Shown: piece after piece, positions 23,986-64,000 of the stretch
Layout: every line of letters starts with the position of its first letter
Position numbering within the stretch: position 1 is the first letter of the stretch
Origin: Callaeas wilsoni
Lineage: Eukaryota > Chordata > Aves > Passeriformes > Callaeidae
Length of the DNA: 64,000 nt
Direction: 5' to 3'
Assembly (NCBI GenBank): GCA_013398955.1
Contig: VWPU01010319.1
Coordinates: forward strand, 62,001 to 126,000
Program-made: the position numbers and the translations under genes
The notes under the pieces: generated by a model
What the model saw: the letters and a program-made list of their open reading frames with translations, nothing else
Told to the model about the DNA's origin: nothing
The model's database searches: none

Positions 23986-26761
23986 CATACTGTTATTTGC
24001 AGTCTGCTGCGATTTGCTGGTGTCACTTGAGTTCAGTATCAGAGGTTTATAATTCCCTTCTCTAGTCCATCAGCAGTGTGAGCAGTGAGTGGCACTGGAC
24101 AGGCTGGGCCTTCTTGGCGTAGCCTGCATGGTTTGTGGCTAAATCCTGGATATCCATGCCTGGTGCCTGTTTGCACCCAGCCTGTTGCAGAGTAATCCAG
24201 GCATTCCTCAGCTTGCCTGTGGGAATGCAGAGAGTGTCTGCATGGAAACTCTGGCCAAGAGGTTAAATAGCTCTTGTGGAGCAGAGCCCTATAAAGCAAT
24301 TTGGCAAAGCTTCCTGAGGGATGTGGTGTGTCCTGTCTATCCAGCTGACCCCGGTGCCATCCTCCCTGCCCAGGGCTGGGTTTGCCCTGTGTCCTCTGGC
24401 TCTGCAGCAGCTGGCTGTGACAGGGAGTGTGGCCACTGCCCAGGTTTGTGGGGCTGCTGGCAGGGCCATGGGTAGGTCACGTTTTCCCTCTCAACCCCAA
24501 AATTTGGCTCTAATGTCGATGGGGGGAGTCTTGCTGCTGGGACTGACTCATGTCCATCTGAGTTTGGACCGTGCTTTATTGCAGGATTTGTCTATGCCAG
24601 CTGTGATAACAGCTTTAGCTTTAAAAAAAAAATCCTGAGTTACGGAGCCCTGCTACAGTCCCTTGCAAATAGTCATTGCATACACTGTTTAATTGTTTAT
24701 CCATTAACCAACTGTGTCAATTAATCTGACAAAGAGCCCAGCTGTACCTGGCACGACGGGGAGGAAGGGAGGAGGAGGAGAGGGGATGAGCATCCTCTCT
24801 CCCTGTTGGCTCCTCTCTGCTGCTCTTCCTCCAGGCCTGCTGATGTGGTGTTTGTCTGCTGGTTTCCTTTAAGTGTAATTGTGGGCATGGCACGTCCAGA
24901 GTGTGTTTGGGCTTGTGTCCTCTTTGACCATGGAAAACTTCTTTTGGAAAGGGCATTACGTTTCCATGAAGCAAAAGCCTCTTCTGATGGAGAAAAAAAA
25001 AAAACCCAAATTCTGTTTTGTTTCTAAATGTGAATGCAGACAGAAATATAAAGCAAGATGCTGCTTTATTTCCAGCTAGAAATACACAAAAAAATTCTTT
25101 GCAGGAAGTGCTGAGTGGGAAATAGGATTTTATTGCATGTGTTGGTGCAGAGTGAGGCTCTGGGCTCCCTCCTGCCATCCCCAAGGTTATTTGGGAAAGC
25201 CTGGTAGCACAGCTTCCCTTGGGAATGCTGTTTATGTATGCCTGCTTTCCAGGGAGAAAATGGAACATCCAAAGCCAGTCTATATCAGGTGGAATGACTT
25301 GACTCCAAACAAATGAAATGTACCTTATGCTTTCTGAATAATTGAAGTCCCCTGCAGTACGTTGTTAGAATAGGACAAGTGCAAAGCTTCCAAGAGGGAG
25401 AACTGGCTTTCCATTAAGTGGTGACGAGGGAGGTGTGGGGCAGTGCCAGTGCCAAATTCCTGCTGCAGAGGGGCTGCAGGGGCTGGGTAGGGTAACACCA
25501 GTGGGGTAAGAACAGTTTGACAATTGAAACAAAATCAAATATAGTAATAATTGTAATGAAAGGGGAATAACACTGATGGAAAGAAGTGATGCATAATACA
25601 GTAATTGCTCACCACCCCCTGACCAGTGCCCAGCCCCCAGCAGCAGTCAGCACCTTCCAGCCAGTTTCCTCAGCTGATATCCTGGGTATGGTGTCCTGTG
25701 GAATGGAATAGCCCTTTGGACAGTTTGGGTCAGCTCTCCTGGCCTTGCTGCCCCACAGTTTTTTGTGCACCTCCTCATTGTCAGAGCATTGGAAACTGGG
25801 AAGCCCTTGAATTAGGGGAAGCAGCACTTAGCAACAACTCAAAGATCATTGTGTTATCAGATTCTCCTGGTCTTAAATCCAAAACACAACACTGTACCAG
25901 CTGATAAGAAGAAAATTAACTCTGTCCCAGCTGAAGCCAGGACACTGCCCCACAGTTCAGTGTATCACTGGGAAAGGAGGTACCCACAGGTGTGTTTATA
26001 TTTGAATTATTCAGGCAGATCTCTTGGAAGTGACCTGGGGGCCCAGTGATCCCCTGGTCTGGTCCTAAAGCCTTCTGTGCTCTGGTGGCTTTCCCTGCCA
26101 CTGGTGAAAGGTGACAGAGCCACCAAAGCCCTCGGAGCCCTCACTCCCAAGATGAAGCTGTTGGTTCTGCATTTACTTTGGTATAAAAGAAGAGATTGGC
26201 CCAGTTTTTCTTGATTTAAATCTGTGTGCAAATGGATTTTTTTTTTTTCTGAAGGCAGCTGCTTCTAGCATGTTTTTGGGCTTACATGATATCAGACTTA
26301 TGTAGTAATGAAATAATGGACTTGTTTCAAGGGGAAACAATAATAAAGAATGTTCTTTCAAAAGCAGCTAAACATATGATTTATTAAAATGTTAAATTAT
26401 TTCCAAGTTGCGGCATACCCAGCTCTTTTTGTGGAGCTCACTCAAGAATAATTGGGCAGTGTTCTTTGCAGAACTTAACATTAGAAATGTCACACTTTTT
26501 TGGAAAAATCATTCTTTAACACAATGTAAGAGCTTCCACAAGCATAAATGGGCATCCTTGTATTGGCTTCTGTAAAATGTTGCCAGTTTGTCCCTTCCAT
26601 ATTTTTTCAGTGTAGCTGTCGAGCTGTGACATTTATTGCAGAGCAGGACAAAGACTGAAGGGATGTTTTATCATCATCAGGGCGATGCCTGGGAGCTGGA
26701 GCTTGGCTGTGTGCCAGGACCAGCAGCCAGCTCCACAGTTCAGTGGTGAGATGCAGAGCCT

Positions 26762-26790
26762 GGAGGAGGAAGAGGAGGAGGAGGAAGAGG
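26762..26790. repeat. GGA-rich simple repeat
   Basis: A purine run made of GGA and GGAAGA units in intron 1. It is a simple-sequence repeat with no further structure. Confidence 0.8.
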
Positions 26791-27646
26791 GTTTGCAAAT
26801 ACTCACAAGCGGGGAAGGCTTGTACCAGTGTCAGTGACCATGCCTCATATATCGATTTACTTTTGTTTCCTTTTTTTTTTTTCTTCTTACTTCCCCATTT
26901 TTGTCATGACTCAGGCTCCTGGCATGGATGGGTGGGAATAAAGGTGGGAAGTGCTTTAGTCACCAGTGCCCAAACACCTCTCAGTGCCGCTGGCTGAGCA
27001 CCCCGAGCAGGCAGCAGCCTTTTCCCTGGCCGTGTCCCCATCAAAAGGGGGCAGTGGGCTGGTCCCCTGCAGCCACCTGGGATGTTGGATGGGTGAGCAC
27101 AGAAGCTGTGGAGTCCACCTTGTTGCTCCCAGGCTTTCTGTGGGCATCAGGATGCTCCTGACCCTGGAGAGGAATTTTTGCAGCTGTAACTTTTGAGCCT
27201 GCTGAGAGGATGGAGCCGTGGGAAAGCACAAGGCGTGCAGACACCACAGGCAGTTGTGTAAGGTGCATAGAAATAGAGGAAATCTTAATAATGCCGGGAG
27301 TTTCTGTCACTACTTCACTCAAAGGAAGAACATGTAGCAAAAACGCCTACTGATTTTTCTGAGTGAGCTTTTCCTCTGTGCAGCCTGACCTGGGAAATGC
27401 AGCGCCGGGTGAATTAAGTCTGGAATTTGGCCAGGCAGGGATACGGTTTGTAGCTTTAGGGCTGAACATTTGGCATTGGGTGTGTAGGACGGGGATAGCT
27501 GGGATGAATGTGGATAAAGGGATGGAAGGAAGATGTGCCCATTCATTGCCAGTGGTTTCCTCGAGCCCTGTGTTGCAGAGGAGGTGGTGACAGCTCTGCC
27601 CCGTCTCTCCCCAGCGCCCCACGGCTCCTGAGCGCAGGCCCCTGAG

Positions 27647-64000
<36,354 letters not shown>

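Larger units (their letters stand above)
10340..27614 (+). other. PLD1: PLD1 intron 1 (17.3 kb)
   Basis: The longest intron, from donor GTGAGT at 10340 to acceptor CTCTCCCCAG ending at 27614. It includes one sense CR1 copy (23389-23615), a 14-bp tandem pair (23958-23985), a purine-rich GGA run (26762-26790) and a CpG-dense exon-like patch (13910-14010). Several 100-170 codon frames occur, for example 21873-22379, but none resembles a known family or carries paired splice sites. Alternative leader exons may hide here. Confidence 0.55.

Overview
This is a bird nuclear genome segment carrying most of the phospholipase D1 gene (PLD1) on the + strand. Vertebrate origin is shown by 23 short coding blocks bounded by GT/AG splice sites that join into one open frame matching PLD1. 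Bird origin is shown by six copies of the 3' end of CR1 LINEs ending in ATTCTGTG-type octamers, by compact introns and by a retroviral solo LTR. A passerine is my guess and is not proven.

Layout. Positions 1-10,000 are upstream flank with no gene I can support; they hold a CR1 copy (515-941), a solo LTR (3579-4126) apparently nested inside an older LTR (3391-4582), and a 33-bp minisatellite (4745-4843). Positions 10,030-10,620 are a CpG island without a TATA box, with GC boxes and a first exon ending at a consensus donor (10339/10340); it is the probable PLD1 promoter. A 17-kb intron follows. The start codon is at 27647. Coding exons then run from 27647 to the window edge at 64000, giving about 879 codons without a stop.

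Protein. The encoded part contains the N-terminal region, the PX domain (about residues 78-210), the PH domain (about 218-327) with the CC pair that is palmitoylated in mammals (239-240), the first HKD catalytic half (H463, K465, D470), the variable loop with the 38-residue cassette exon that separates mammalian PLD1a from PLD1b, the basic PIP2-binding stretch (about 690-707), and the conserved region leading to the second catalytic half. The second HKD motif and the C-terminus, roughly 190 residues by comparison with the mammalian protein, lie beyond the window.

I found no new biological system. The observations most worth checking are an exact 20-bp tandem duplication of the exon 8 splice donor, whose second copy would give a frameshifted product; a well-placed upstream ATG in exon 1 whose short frame would overlap the PLD1 start; a CpG-dense, exon-like patch in intron 1; a weak donor after exon 11 with a long open read-through; and the nested LTRs. 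Exon numbers assume that exon 1 in the CpG island splices directly to the first coding exon.
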